This document shows positions 54,750 through 63,740 of a stretch of DNA of 64,000 bases, piece by piece (position 1 is the first letter of the stretch; each line of letters begins with the position of its first letter). The notes beneath the pieces were generated by a model. The model had not been told where the DNA came from and ran no database searches. It saw only the letters and a list, made by a program, of their open reading frames with translations. The DNA lies in contig NZ_CP019288.1 in NCBI RefSeq assembly GCF_009901525.1, positions 372,001 through 436,000 on the forward strand, in the 5' to 3' direction. This DNA comes from Kordia antarctica. GTDB lineage: Bacteria > Bacteroidota > Bacteroidia > Flavobacteriales > Flavobacteriaceae. Made by a program: the position numbers and the translations under genes.

Positions 54750-55577
54750 TTAATTAGTTATATTAATTTCAATTCGTCTATTCAATTTTTGCCCCTCCGA
54801 AGTAGCATTCGTCGCTATTGGAGAAGTTTCTCCTTTAGAAGAAATCGTTAATTTAGAAGCGTCAATTCCTTGTAAAACAAAATAATCCATCACACTCTTG
54901 GCGCGTTCTTTTCCAAACCATACATTGGCTTTAGCATCGCCATTACTATCGGTATGACCAATAATTTCCACTTGCTTATTTGGATGTTTTGCTAAATAAT
55001 TCTTCAATTCAAGTGCATACGTATTCAAGGTATTATCTGGCTGAAATGTTTTTGAACCAAAACCTGCATACAAAATCTTAGAAGCATTTGCTTTATCAAT
55101 TGAATTCATGCGAGCTTCGGACATCGTCTGATATTCATACGCGAATCCTTTCTCGAACTTTTCAGCTCCTGAAAAATTAAAATCTTCACGTTTTGTCTGC
55201 AACACAACACGATCAATATTAATTCCAAAACGCTCCATAGCAGATTTTACTTCGTTTCCACGTAAAAGTGCAATTGCTCCATCTTCATCTCTATTAAAAA
55301 ACGAAGTAATGACCAACTCTTCACGCTGATTCGTATTTAAATAATCAAAATAAGTTTGCAATGGATTAGAAACACTGTCAAGAATACCAACAGTTTCAGA
55401 ATTTTTCGTAATAGAAAAAGGCAAATAGGTAATTGGTTTTTCAACAACAACTTTTGGTGGTTCAACAACTGGTGCTGTAGGAACTTCACAAAGTTTCTTT
55501 ACACCGCATTCGTAATAACGAACGCCAAAATAGAGCCATGTACAAAGAAATACAAAAGCGATCAAAAAATGTTTCAT
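54750..55577 (-). CDS. OmpA-family envelope protein
   Basis: A 275-residue protein. An N-terminal membrane anchor (about 3-18) and a Pro-rich linker lead to a middle region and a C-terminal OmpA-like peptidoglycan-binding domain (about 160-275) with IIGHTDSNGDAKANVWFGKE (Asp) and RRIEINI (Arg). It probably tethers the envelope to peptidoglycan. Co-transcribed with the HhH protein; divergent from the his operon. Confidence 0.88.
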   Translation of the reverse strand: MKHFLIAFVFLCTWLYFGVRYYECGVKKLCEVPTAPVVEPPKVVVEKPITYLPFSITKNSETVGILDSVSNPLQTYFDYLNTNQREELVITSFFNRDEDGAIALLRGNEVKSAMERFGINIDRVVLQTKREDFNFSGAEKFEKGFAYEYQTMSEARMNSIDKANASKILYAGFGSKTFQPDNTLNTYALELKNYLAKHPNKQVEIIGHTDSNGDAKANVWFGKERAKSVMDYFVLQGIDASKLTISSKGETSPIATNATSEGQKLNRRIEINITN

Positions 55578-55712
55578 AAGTGGGTTGGCTATTTATGTTC
55601 CTAAATTAACAATTCATTTTAGATATCACAATCTAAAAAATTAAAAATTAACGTTTTATCACATATATTCGATAAACTGTTAGGAATTGCCTAAAATTAA
55701 TTCAAAAAACAC

Positions 55713-55744
55713 TTGCAGGCAACAAAAAATATTAACTACATTTG
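55713..55744 (+). promoter_or_regulatory. his operon promoter
   Basis: TTG at 55713-55715 and the exact -7 box TACATTTG at 55737-55744, spaced 21 bp, fit the Bacteroidetes primary sigma consensus. Transcription should start near 55750, just before the leader peptide. Confidence 0.7.
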
Positions 55745-55764
55745 CATCAAATAAAGAAACAACA

Positions 55765-55821
55765 ATGTCGTTTACTCAATTACATCATCATCATTTTCAT
55801 ACTGGCTATCAAGCGAGCTGA
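55765..55821 (+). CDS. hisL: Histidine operon leader peptide
   Basis: An 18-residue frame reading MSFTQLHHHHFHTGYQAS: five His codons in six positions. It is followed within 32 bp by the hairpin and T tract at 55853, and then hisG. Ribosome stalling at the His codons when charged tRNA-His is scarce would favour an antiterminator, the classic attenuation logic. The peptide and terminator are plain; attenuation itself is inferred. Confidence 0.85.
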   Translation: MSFTQLHHHHFHTGYQAS

Positions 55822-55852
55822 GAATGTATTGAAGTAATTTCAAAATATATTT

Positions 55853-55888
55853 AAAACCCGTTTGAATTCATCAAGCGGGTTTTTTTTG
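55853..55888 (+). terminator. his attenuator terminator
   Basis: AAAACCCGTTTGA (55853-55865) pairs with TCAAGCGGGTTTT (55871-55883) around a five-base loop, then T residues to about 55887. It lies between the leader peptide and hisG. Confidence 0.88.
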
Positions 55889-55924
55889 TGCCCAATTTTT
55901 GTATTCAAACATAAAAATAATTCA

Positions 55925-56782
55925 ATGAAAAAATTAAAAATTGCCATTCAAAAATCGGGACGCCTCAATGAAGATTCCTTAAAACTTCTAAGTGACTGCG
56001 GAATTTCCATCGACAACGGAAAAGATCAACTCAAAGCTTCCGCACGAAACTTTCCACTAGAAGTTTTCTATCTCAGAAATGGAGACATTCCACAATATTT
56101 AAGAGATGGCGTTGTAGACATCGCAATCATTGGAGAAAATGTATTAATTGAAAAAGGCGAAAACATTACCATCGCTGAAAAGCTTGGATTTTCCAAATGT
56201 AAAGTCTCGCTAGCCATTCCAAAAGGAGAAGCATACAACTCTGTAAAAGACTTAGAAGGCAAGCGCATCGCGACTTCCTATCCAGAAACGGTAAAATCAT
56301 ATCTCAAAGAAAAAGGTGTCAACGCCGAATTACACATTATCAATGGATCTGTAGAAATTGCGCCAAACATTGGCTTGGCAGACGCTATTTGTGACATTGT
56401 TTCTAGCGGAAGTACGCTTTTCAAAAACAATCTCAAAGAAGTAGAAATCATGTTAAAAAGTGAAGCGGTTTTGGCGGTTTCACCTGAAATTTCAACAGAA
56501 GAAAAACAATTGCTTCAAAAATTACAATTCCGAATTCAAGCTGTATTAACAGCGCGATCTTCAAAATATATTCTACTAAACGCGCCAAACGATAAAATAG
56601 ACGCAATTAGCAAAATCTTACCAGTATTAAAAAGTCCAACAATTCTGCCATTAGCACAAAAAGGTTGGAGTTCATTACACTCAGTAATCAAAAAAGAAGA
56701 TTTTTGGGACGTCATTGACGAACTCAAGCAAAATGGAGCAGAAGGAATTCTAGTATGTCCAATCGAAAAAATGGTATTATAA
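55925..56782 (+). CDS. hisG: ATP phosphoribosyltransferase (long form)
   Basis: A 285-residue protein. The start at 55925 (MKKLKIAIQKSGRLNEDS) is chosen because an upstream in-frame start would sit inside the attenuator terminator. It carries both catalytic halves and the C-terminal regulatory PII-like domain (about 215-285), so it is the self-sufficient HisG-L form, without HisZ. First gene of the his operon; its stop overlaps the ATG of hisD. Confidence 0.94.
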   Translation: MKKLKIAIQKSGRLNEDSLKLLSDCGISIDNGKDQLKASARNFPLEVFYLRNGDIPQYLRDGVVDIAIIGENVLIEKGENITIAEKLGFSKCKVSLAIPKGEAYNSVKDLEGKRIATSYPETVKSYLKEKGVNAELHIINGSVEIAPNIGLADAICDIVSSGSTLFKNNLKEVEIMLKSEAVLAVSPEISTEEKQLLQKLQFRIQAVLTARSSKYILLNAPNDKIDAISKILPVLKSPTILPLAQKGWSSLHSVIKKEDFWDVIDELKQNGAEGILVCPIEKMVL

Positions 56783-58068
56783 TGCAGAAAATATTCAATC
56801 CGAAATCCAAAAATTGGAATACAATCTTAGAACGTCCGACGCAAACTGTGGATGACATTGAAGCTACGGTTTCACAAATCTTCTCGGAAGTTCAAAAAAA
56901 TGGCGATCAAGCGATCAAAAAATATACATCTTTCTTTGACAATGTTGAGTTGGATAATTTTTTTATCAGTCAAGCTGAAATTGACACTGCAACAAACCAT
57001 GTTTCTGCGGAATTGAAAAACGCAATTGCGATCGCGAAAGCAAATATTACCAAATTTCACAAAGCACAAGAAACGCCAAAAATTGAAATAGAAACGACGC
57101 AAGGTGTCAAATGTTGGCAAGAAAAAAGAGCCATTCAAAAAGTTGGATTGTACATTCCTGGCGGAACAGCGCCATTATTTTCCACCATATTAATGTTGGC
57201 AGTTCCTGCGAAAATTGCAGGTTGCAACGAAATCATATTATGTACGCCGCCAAACAAACAAGGAAACGTGCATCCAGCAATATTGTATACCGCAAAACTA
57301 TGCGGAATCACTAAAATATACAAAATAGGAGGAATCCAAGCAATTGCAGGAATGACGTTTGGAACGGAAACCATTTCCAAAGTCTACAAAATATTTGGCC
57401 CAGGAAACCAATTTGTGACAGTTGCAAAGCAATTAGCCACCAAATACGGAGTTGCAATTGACATGCCAGCCGGACCAAGCGAATTATTAGTTGTTGCGGA
57501 CGAAACGGCAAATGCAAGTTTTGTTGCTTCTGACTTATTAAGTCAAGCAGAACACGGAACGGACAGTCAGGTAATCTTAGTAACGACTTCAAAAAGCTTT
57601 TTAGACGAAGTAGAATCTGCTGTGGAAGCACAATTAAAGGTTTTGCCACGAAAAGAAATTGCCACAAAAGCGATTGCAAATTCAAAATTGATTTATGTTG
57701 AAAATGATCAAATTGCATTAGAATTAATCAACGAATACGGTCCAGAACACTTTATTGTTTGTGTAAAAGACGAAAATTTCTATATAAACGGAATTCAAAA
57801 TGCAGGTTCGGTATTTGTCGGAAACTACACGCCAGAAAGTGCGGGCGATTATGCTTCTGGAACCAATCATACCTTACCAACAAACGGATATGCAAAAGCT
57901 TATTCTGGTGTAAACCTAGCAAGTTTTCAAAAAAGTATGACGTTTCAAAAAATCACGAAAGAAGGAATCCAAAACATTGGAAACGCTATCGAACTCATGG
58001 CAGAAGCGGAAGGTTTACAAGCGCATAAAAATGCGGTAACCTTACGATTACAAAGTCTAAACCAATAG
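56782..58068 (+). CDS. hisD: Histidinol dehydrogenase
   Basis: A 428-residue NAD-dependent enzyme for the last two steps to histidine. The ATG at 56782 overlaps the hisG stop by one base; a longer start upstream lies within hisG and adds no homology. Motifs: IPGGTAPLFSTILMLAVPAK, AGPSELLVVADE and QAEHGTDSQ (zinc-ligand and catalytic residues), YGPEHF and the C-terminal AEGLQAHKNAV. Confidence 0.95.
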   Translation: MQKIFNPKSKNWNTILERPTQTVDDIEATVSQIFSEVQKNGDQAIKKYTSFFDNVELDNFFISQAEIDTATNHVSAELKNAIAIAKANITKFHKAQETPKIEIETTQGVKCWQEKRAIQKVGLYIPGGTAPLFSTILMLAVPAKIAGCNEIILCTPPNKQGNVHPAILYTAKLCGITKIYKIGGIQAIAGMTFGTETISKVYKIFGPGNQFVTVAKQLATKYGVAIDMPAGPSELLVVADETANASFVASDLLSQAEHGTDSQVILVTTSKSFLDEVESAVEAQLKVLPRKEIATKAIANSKLIYVENDQIALELINEYGPEHFIVCVKDENFYINGIQNAGSVFVGNYTPESAGDYASGTNHTLPTNGYAKAYSGVNLASFQKSMTFQKITKEGIQNIGNAIELMAEAEGLQAHKNAVTLRLQSLNQ

Positions 58069-58089
58069 CAAACTGCCAAAAGCTAAAAC

Positions 58090-59142
58090 ATGAAAACATT
58101 CAACCTAAATTCGCTCATCAGAGAAAACATAAAAACACTCAAGCCATATTCTTCTGCAAGAGACGAATACAAAACTTCGGGCAGTGAAATGGTTTTTTTG
58201 GACGCAAACGAAAATCCGTATGAAAATGGTGTCAATCGCTATCCAGATCCAAAACAAGTAGACGTAAAAGTTGCTTTAGGAAAAGTGAAAAACTGCAATC
58301 CAAACAACATTGTATTAGGAAATGGAAGCGACGAAATCCTTGATTTAATTTTCAGAGCATTCTGTGAACCAAAAAAAGATAACATCATTATATTGCCGCC
58401 AACCTACGGAATGTATACGGTTTTGGCAGGAATTAATGATATAGAAACCAAAGAAATAGTGCTTTCTGAGTCGTTTCAGCCAAAAGCGGATGAAATTTTA
58501 AACGAAGCAAACGAACACAGTAAAATCTTATTTTTATGTTCACCAAATAATCCAACAGGAAACAATTTTGACAACGCTACGGTGGAGAAATTGCTCAAAG
58601 AATTTAATGGAATCATAGTCATAGACGAAGCTTATATTGACTTTTCTAGCCAAGAAAGCTGGTTAAATCGATTAGAAGAATTTCCAAACCTTATCATTAC
58701 ACAAACGCTTTCAAAAGCGTATGGAATGGCAGGAATTAGACTCGGAATTTGTTATGCTTCGCTTGCTATTATTGAAATTTTAAACCGAATAAAACCGCCA
58801 TATAACGTAAATTTGCTCACGCAAGCTTACGCGTTAAAACGTATTGAAGATCAAGAAAGTGTTCAATTAGAAATTGCGAGAATTCAAAAAAGTAAAGAAC
58901 AATTAGTAAAAGCGTTGGAAAGTGTGAGTTTCATTACGGAAATCTTTCCATCAGATGCAAATTTTATCTTAATCAAAGTTGATAATGCAAATTTAAGGTA
59001 CGATCAATTACTTGAAAAAGGGATTGTAATTCGCAACCGAACTACGCAACCATTATGTGAAAATTGCTTGCGATTGACTGTTGGTACTGAATCTGAGGTT
59101 GAAAGATTAATTGCGGAATTATTGACAATTTCGAAATCATAA
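58090..59142 (+). CDS. hisC: Histidinol-phosphate aminotransferase
   Basis: A 350-residue PLP enzyme. Substrate loop DANENPYENGVNRYPDP, LGNGSDEILDL, the PLP-lysine in TQTLSKAYGMAGIRLG, and the C-terminal Arg region FILIKVDNAN...RLTVGTESE. It is 21 bp after hisD. The remaining his genes follow after a short repeat. Confidence 0.94.
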   Translation: MKTFNLNSLIRENIKTLKPYSSARDEYKTSGSEMVFLDANENPYENGVNRYPDPKQVDVKVALGKVKNCNPNNIVLGNGSDEILDLIFRAFCEPKKDNIIILPPTYGMYTVLAGINDIETKEIVLSESFQPKADEILNEANEHSKILFLCSPNNPTGNNFDNATVEKLLKEFNGIIVIDEAYIDFSSQESWLNRLEEFPNLIITQTLSKAYGMAGIRLGICYASLAIIEILNRIKPPYNVNLLTQAYALKRIEDQESVQLEIARIQKSKEQLVKALESVSFITEIFPSDANFILIKVDNANLRYDQLLEKGIVIRNRTTQPLCENCLRLTVGTESEVERLIAELLTISKS

Positions 59143-59165
59143 GTATAAACTATAACAAAAAATAG

Positions 59166-59185
59166 ATTCCTGCCTACGCAGGAAT
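59166..59185. repeat. Short hairpin repeat before hisB
   Basis: ATTCCTGC (59166-59173), four-base loop CTAC and GCAGGAAT (59178-59185), a common flavobacterial repeat word followed by GACAAA. It contains the spurious ATG at 59184. Confidence 0.65.
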
Positions 59186-59195
59186 GACAAAAAAT

Positions 59196-60329
59196 ATGAA
59201 ACGAGTACTATTCATAGATCGTGACGGAACGATCATAAAAGAACCAGCAGACGAACAAATAGACAGTTTTGAAAAACTAGAATTCTATCCGAAAGCGATT
59301 TCTGCCTTGCGAAAAATTGCAACTGAACTTGATTTTGAATTGGTGATGATTACCAATCAAGATGGTTTGGGAACGGAAGTTTATCCAGAAAATACATTTT
59401 GGCCTGTGCACAACTTCATTATGCAATCTCTTGAAAATGAAGAAATTGTATTTGATAAAATTGTCATTGACAGAACTTTTGCAAAAGACAACGCGCCAAC
59501 ACGTAAACCAAATACAGGTTTATTAACGGAATATTTCTCTGAAGCATACGATTTGAAAAATTCGTTTGTGATTGGAGACCGTTTGACAGATATCGAACTA
59601 GCAAAAAATCTTGGTTCAAAAGGAATTTACATCAATGATGAAACCTTTTTAGGAACTGATGAAATTACAGTAAAACGTACGGATTTAGACGAATTTATTG
59701 GTTTAGAATCGAATGATTGGGACGAAATTTATACGTTTCTAAAATCAAAAGAACGAAAAGCTTCGTTGACACGAAATACGAACGAAACGAAAATTCAAAT
59801 CGATTTGAATTTGGACGGAACAGGAAAATCAAACATTGATACAGGAATTGCTTTTTTCGATCATATGTTGGATCAAATTTCGCGTCACGGACAATTGGAT
59901 TTAGATATTATCGTAAAAGGTGATTTAGAAGTTGACGAACATCACACAATTGAAGATACAGCAATTGCTCTCGGAGAAGTTTTCGCGGAAGCGTTAGGAA
60001 ACAAATTAGGAATCGAACGCTACGGATTCTGTTTGCCAATGGACGATTGTTTAGCGCAAGTAGCCATTGACTTTGGAGGAAGAAACTGGTTGGTTTGGGA
60101 AGCAGATTTCAAACGTGAAATGATTGGTAAAATGCCAACAGAAATGTTTTATCATTTCTTCAAATCGTTTACAGATGGCGCAAAAGCCAACTTAAACATC
60201 AAAGCAGAAGGAACCAACGAGCATCACAAAATTGAAGCAATTTTCAAATCGTTTGCAAAAGCAATTAAAGCTGCCGTAAAACGTGATGTTGAAAAAATGA
60301 TTTTGCCATCAACGAAAGGAATGCTTTAG
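59196..60329 (+). CDS. hisB: Bifunctional histidinol-phosphatase/imidazoleglycerol-phosphate dehydratase
   Basis: A 377-residue protein. The N-terminal HAD phosphatase (about 1-165) shows [12 protein letters not shown]; the C-terminal dehydratase (about 185-377) shows [14 protein letters not shown] and [15 protein letters not shown] with metal-ligand His. The start at 59196 is preferred over the ATG at 59184, which lies in a repeat. This fused form is typical of flavobacteria and enterics. Confidence 0.95.
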   Translation: MKRVLFIDRDGTIIKEPADEQIDSFEKLEFYPKAISALRKIATELDFELVMITNQDGLGTEVYPENTFWPVHNFIMQSLENEEIVFDKIVIDRTFAKDNAPTRKPNTGLLTEYFSEAYDLKNSFVIGDRLTDIELAKNLGSKGIYINDETFLGTDEITVKRTDLDEFIGLESNDWDEIYTFLKSKERKASLTRNTNETKIQIDLNLDGTGKSNIDTGIAFFDHMLDQISRHGQLDLDIIVKGDLEVDEHHTIEDTAIALGEVFAEALGNKLGIERYGFCLPMDDCLAQVAIDFGGRNWLVWEADFKREMIGKMPTEMFYHFFKSFTDGAKANLNIKAEGTNEHHKIEAIFKSFAKAIKAAVKRDVEKMILPSTKGML

Positions 60330-60482
60330 GAAATTATAAATGTTAAATGCTGAATTTTAAATTTAAAAGTATTTTCGAATAAACGAATAAACGAATAAAC
60401 GAATAAACGAATAAACAAATACCGAAGCGATCAAACCAACTAAAAGCTAAAAGCTAAAAGCCAAAACCCAAGAGCCAAAAAA
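60330..60482. repeat. Composite repeat with 5 x 8-bp tandem array (hisB-hisH gap)
   Basis: Flank AATTATAAATGTTAAATGC followed by TGAATTTTAAAT, five perfect copies of CGAATAAA (60376-60415), then a tail with AAGCGA and AGCTAAAAGCTAAAAGCC-type direct repeats. It matches the layout at 17333-17470 with a different repeat unit. Confidence 0.8.
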
Positions 60483-61064
60483 ATGAAAGTAGTCATCATA
60501 AATTACGGAGCAGGAAATATACAAAGTATTAAATTTGCGCTCAAACGATTAGGCGTTGAAGCAATTTTGAGTAATAATGTAGATGAAATTAGAAACGCTG
60601 ACAAAGTAATATTTCCAGGCGTAGGCGAGGCGAGTAGTGCGATGAAAAAATTACGCGAAAGCAAACTCGATGTTGTTATTCCGACGTTAACGCAACCAGT
60701 TTTGGGAATTTGTTTGGGAATGCAATTAATGTGTAATGCTTCGGAGGAAGGAAATACAAAAGGTTTGGGGATTTTTGACACAGAAGTTGTTCGTTTTTCA
60801 GACAATGTAAAAGTGCCGCAAATTGGTTGGAATACGATTCAAAATTTGGAAAGTCCATTATTTAAAGGAATTCGTGAAAACGAATATATGTATCTGGTTC
60901 ACAGTTTTTACGCTAAAAAATCATCAGAAATGATTGCAGAAAGCGAATATGACATACAATATGCTTCTGCATTGCAAAAAGATAATTTTTACGGAGTTCA
61001 ATTTCATCCAGAAAAAAGTAGTAAAGCAGGGAGTTTGATCTTGCAGAATTTTCTCAATCTGTGA
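60483..61064 (+). CDS. hisH: Imidazole glycerol phosphate synthase glutaminase subunit
   Basis: A 193-residue class I amidotransferase: GAGNIQSIKFALKRLG, nucleophile Cys in GICLGMQLMC, and His/Glu in QFHPEKSSKAG. It supplies ammonia to HisF. It starts one base after the repeat region, so its leader consists entirely of repeat-derived DNA. Confidence 0.95.
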   Translation: MKVVIINYGAGNIQSIKFALKRLGVEAILSNNVDEIRNADKVIFPGVGEASSAMKKLRESKLDVVIPTLTQPVLGICLGMQLMCNASEEGNTKGLGIFDTEVVRFSDNVKVPQIGWNTIQNLESPLFKGIRENEYMYLVHSFYAKKSSEMIAESEYDIQYASALQKDNFYGVQFHPEKSSKAGSLILQNFLNL

Positions 61065-61312
61065 ATAAGTTACGAGATATTAGTATTAAGAATTGAGAAG
61101 CGTCACTTCGAGTTAAATTCTGAAAGAATTTAGTATCGAGAATTGCTTTGAAAACAAATATTTCTCGATACAATTTTTTCCAAAAATCACTCGAAATGAC
61201 GTTAGAAACATCAACAAAATCGAACAAACAAACGAATAAACAAAACGACAAACAACAAAATAAAAACGAGCTAAAATCTCAATACTCAATACTAATAACT
61301 CAATACTTACTA
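61065..61312. repeat. Inverted repeat and low-complexity spacer (hisH-hisA gap)
   Basis: CGTCACTTCGAGTTAAATT at 61101 and TCACTCGAAATGACG ending at 61201 frame a TCGAGAA/TTTCTCGA pair, the same core as 17082-17201. A stretch rich in CAAACAAACGAATAAAC and CAATACTCAATACT follows. It creates the long false N-terminal extension of hisA. Confidence 0.75.
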
Positions 61313-62032
61313 ATGAGAATCATACCAGCAATAGATATCATCGACGGAAAATGTGTGCGTTTGTCCAAAGGCGATTACAGCACTAAAAAAATATACAATG
61401 AAAATCCGTTGGAAGTTGCAAAACAGTTTGAAGATGCAGGAATTCAATACTTACATATGGTAGATTTGGATGGTGCAAAAGCCAAACATATTGTGAATTA
61501 CAAAGTATTAGAACAAGTTGCTTCAAAAACGAATTTGAAGATTGATTTTGGTGGCGGATTAAAATCAAATTCAGATTTACATGTTGCATTTGAAAGTGGC
61601 GCAAAGCAAATTACAGGCGGAAGCATTGCAGTAAAAGATAGCGAATTATTTACGCAATGGATTCAAAAATACGGACGGGAACGTATTATTTTAGGCGCAG
61701 ATGCGATGAATGAAAAAGTTGCGATTAGCGGTTGGCAAGAAGAAAGCAATGAAGAATTAATTCCATTCATTCAAGAATATCTAAAAAAGAACATTCAATA
61801 TGTGATTTGTACTGATATCGCGAAAGATGGAATGTTAGAAGGGCCATCATTTGAATTATACAAAAGAATTATAGAAGAAAGCGATTCTAGGCTAAAATTA
61901 ATCGCTTCTGGCGGAATTTCCACTTTTGACGAATTACCAAAACTAAAAGAATTAGGTTGCGAAGGTGTGATTATCGGAAAAGCAATTTACGAAAACAGAA
62001 TCTCACTCAAACAACTTGAAAAATTATTGTAA
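61313..62032 (+). CDS. hisA: ProFAR isomerase
   Basis: A 239-residue TIM barrel: [20 protein letters not shown] with catalytic Asp, [20 protein letters not shown] and [16 protein letters not shown] (second catalytic Asp). It opens the ProFAR sugar ring. The start is set by the family N-terminus; frame-open sequence upstream is repeat DNA. Typical length. Confidence 0.95.
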   Translation: MRIIPAIDIIDGKCVRLSKGDYSTKKIYNENPLEVAKQFEDAGIQYLHMVDLDGAKAKHIVNYKVLEQVASKTNLKIDFGGGLKSNSDLHVAFESGAKQITGGSIAVKDSELFTQWIQKYGRERIILGADAMNEKVAISGWQEESNEELIPFIQEYLKKNIQYVICTDIAKDGMLEGPSFELYKRIIEESDSRLKLIASGGISTFDELPKLKELGCEGVIIGKAIYENRISLKQLEKLL

Positions 62033-62040
62033 AAATAAAA

Positions 62041-62108
62041 CGTCTTTGCGAGGAAGTATGACGAAGTAATCTCAAAGTAGCAGATTGCTTCATTTCATTC
62101 GCAATGAC
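62041..62108. repeat. Dispersed repeat fragment (hisA-hisF gap)
   Basis: CGTCTTTGCGAGGAAG... and ...TTCGCAATGACA are the ends of the common Bacteroidetes CGTCATTGCGAGGAA inverted repeat, here with AGATTGCTTC inside. It fills much of the 145-bp gap. Confidence 0.75.
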
Positions 62109-62177
62109 AAAATAATAAAGTTAAGATTTAAAATTATTGAATCATTCAATTTTAAATCTTTTAATTAAATTTAAAAA

Positions 62178-62933
62178 ATGCTCACAAAACGAATTATTCC
62201 TTGTTTAGATATCAAAAATGGTAGAACCGTAAAAGGTGTCAACTTTGTGAATTTGCGCGATGCTGGCGATCCTGTGGAATTGGCGAAAATATACGCAAAC
62301 GAAGGCGCAGACGAACTCGTATTTTTAGACATTTCGGCAACGGAAGAACGCAGAAAAACATTGCAAAAGCTTGTTTTAGATGTTGCTTCGCAAGTGGATA
62401 TTCCATTTACAGTTGGCGGCGGAATTTCTTCTACGGAAGATGTTGATCGTTTGTTACAAGCTGGAGTAGACAAAGTTTCAATCAATTCGGCGGCTGTAAA
62501 ACGTCCAGAATTAATCAATGAATTGGCTTCAAAATTTGGAAATCAATGTATTGTCGTTGCAATTGATGCAAAGCAAATTGAAGGCGAATGGATTGTACAT
62601 TTAGTCGGCGGAAAAGTACCAACAAAATTAAACTTATTCGATTGGGCAAAAGAAGTCGCACAACGTGGCGCAGGCGAAATTCTATTCACATCGATGGACA
62701 ATGATGGAACTAAAGACGGTTTTGCAAATGAAGCGTTGGCGAAATTATCAGAAATTGTAAATATTCCGATTATTGCTTCTGGTGGTGCTGGAAATATGAA
62801 ACATTTTAAAGATACGTTTATCGATGGAAAAGCAGACGCGGCATTAGCTGCAAGCGTATTTCATTTCAAAGAAATTGGCATTCCTGAATTAAAAGCAAAT
62901 TTAAAAAGTAATGGAATTAATGTGCGAATTTAA
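62178..62933 (+). CDS. hisF: Imidazole glycerol phosphate synthase cyclase subunit
   Basis: A 251-residue TIM barrel: [19 protein letters not shown] (catalytic Asp), [25 protein letters not shown] and [11 protein letters not shown] (second Asp), [11 protein letters not shown]. It closes the imidazole ring using ammonia from HisH. Normal length; followed by a repeat-filled gap. Confidence 0.95.
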   Translation: MLTKRIIPCLDIKNGRTVKGVNFVNLRDAGDPVELAKIYANEGADELVFLDISATEERRKTLQKLVLDVASQVDIPFTVGGGISSTEDVDRLLQAGVDKVSINSAAVKRPELINELASKFGNQCIVVAIDAKQIEGEWIVHLVGGKVPTKLNLFDWAKEVAQRGAGEILFTSMDNDGTKDGFANEALAKLSEIVNIPIIASGGAGNMKHFKDTFIDGKADAALAASVFHFKEIGIPELKANLKSNGINVRI

Positions 62934-62937
62934 ACAT

Positions 62938-63138
62938 GAAATTATAAATGTTGAATGCTGAATTTTAAATGCCAATTCGAGCACAGTCGAGAATCCTTAG
63001 AAGTTAAAAGTATTTCTCGATATAAAATTTCTTTGAAATTTCACTCGAAATGACGCTCAAGTCCAAAATGAAAATTAATTTTTCTCATAAACTCATAAAC
63101 TCATAAACTCATAAACTCATAAACTCATAAACTCATAA
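62938..63138. repeat. Composite repeat with 7 x 8-bp tandem array (hisF-hisIE gap)
   Basis: Same flank as at 60330, then a TCGAGAATCCTTAGAAG core and TCACTCGAAATGACG ending at 63055, then seven copies of CTCATAAA (63084-63139). The last base of the array is the A of the hisIE ATG. Confidence 0.85.
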
Positions 63139-63738
63139 ATGAACATCAACTTCAATAAAAATAACGACGGATTAGTTCCAGTAATAATTCAAGACAATAC
63201 GACTAAAAATGTATTAATGTTGGGTTATATGAACGATGAAGCGTATCAAAAAACAGTAGCGACAAACAAAGTAACTTTCTTCAGTAGAACAAAACAACGT
63301 TTGTGGACAAAAGGTGAGGAAAGTGGAAATTTTCTAAACTTAGTCAGTATTCAAAATGATTGTGATGAAGATACCTTATTAATCAAAGTAAATCCTGTTG
63401 GACCGACGTGTCACAAAGGTTCTGAAACGTGTTGGAACGAAGAAAACACAGCTTCATATGGTTTTTTAAGTCAATTAGAAGATACGATTCAAGATCGTAA
63501 AGAAAATGCTGATGATGAAAAAAGTTATGTCGCTTCATTATTCAGAAAAGGTATGAACAAAATAGCGCAAAAAGTAGGAGAAGAAGCTGTAGAAGTTGTC
63601 ATTGAAGCAAAAGATGATAATGACGATTTATTCCTAAGCGAAAGTGCCGATTTATTGTTTCATTACTTAATTCTATTGCAAGCAAAAGGTTTCAAGCTGA
63701 ATGATATTGTGGATGTTTTGAAAAGTCGGGGAAAATAA
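63139..63738 (+). CDS. hisI: Phosphoribosyl-AMP cyclohydrolase/phosphoribosyl-ATP pyrophosphatase
   Basis: A 199-residue bifunctional protein (HisIE). Residues 1-105 are the cyclohydrolase with FSRTKQRLWTKGEESGN and the Cys/His set CDEDTLLIKV...PTCHKGSETCW. Residues 112-199 are the pyrophosphatase with EDTIQDRKEN, KVGEEAVEVVIEAKD and ESADLLFHYLILLQ. Its start codon shares its first base with the tandem array. It closes the his operon as seen in the window. Confidence 0.95.
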   Translation: MNINFNKNNDGLVPVIIQDNTTKNVLMLGYMNDEAYQKTVATNKVTFFSRTKQRLWTKGEESGNFLNLVSIQNDCDEDTLLIKVNPVGPTCHKGSETCWNEENTASYGFLSQLEDTIQDRKENADDEKSYVASLFRKGMNKIAQKVGEEAVEVVIEAKDDNDDLFLSESADLLFHYLILLQAKGFKLNDIVDVLKSRGK

Positions 63739-63740
63739 TA

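Noticed and set aside
55862-55924. N-terminal extension of hisG
   Set aside because: The extension would start inside the attenuator terminator and does not match the family N-terminus.
61148-61312. 55-residue N-terminal extension of hisA
   Set aside because: It is translated repeat DNA rich in Lys, Asn and Gln; the family starts at MRIIPAID.
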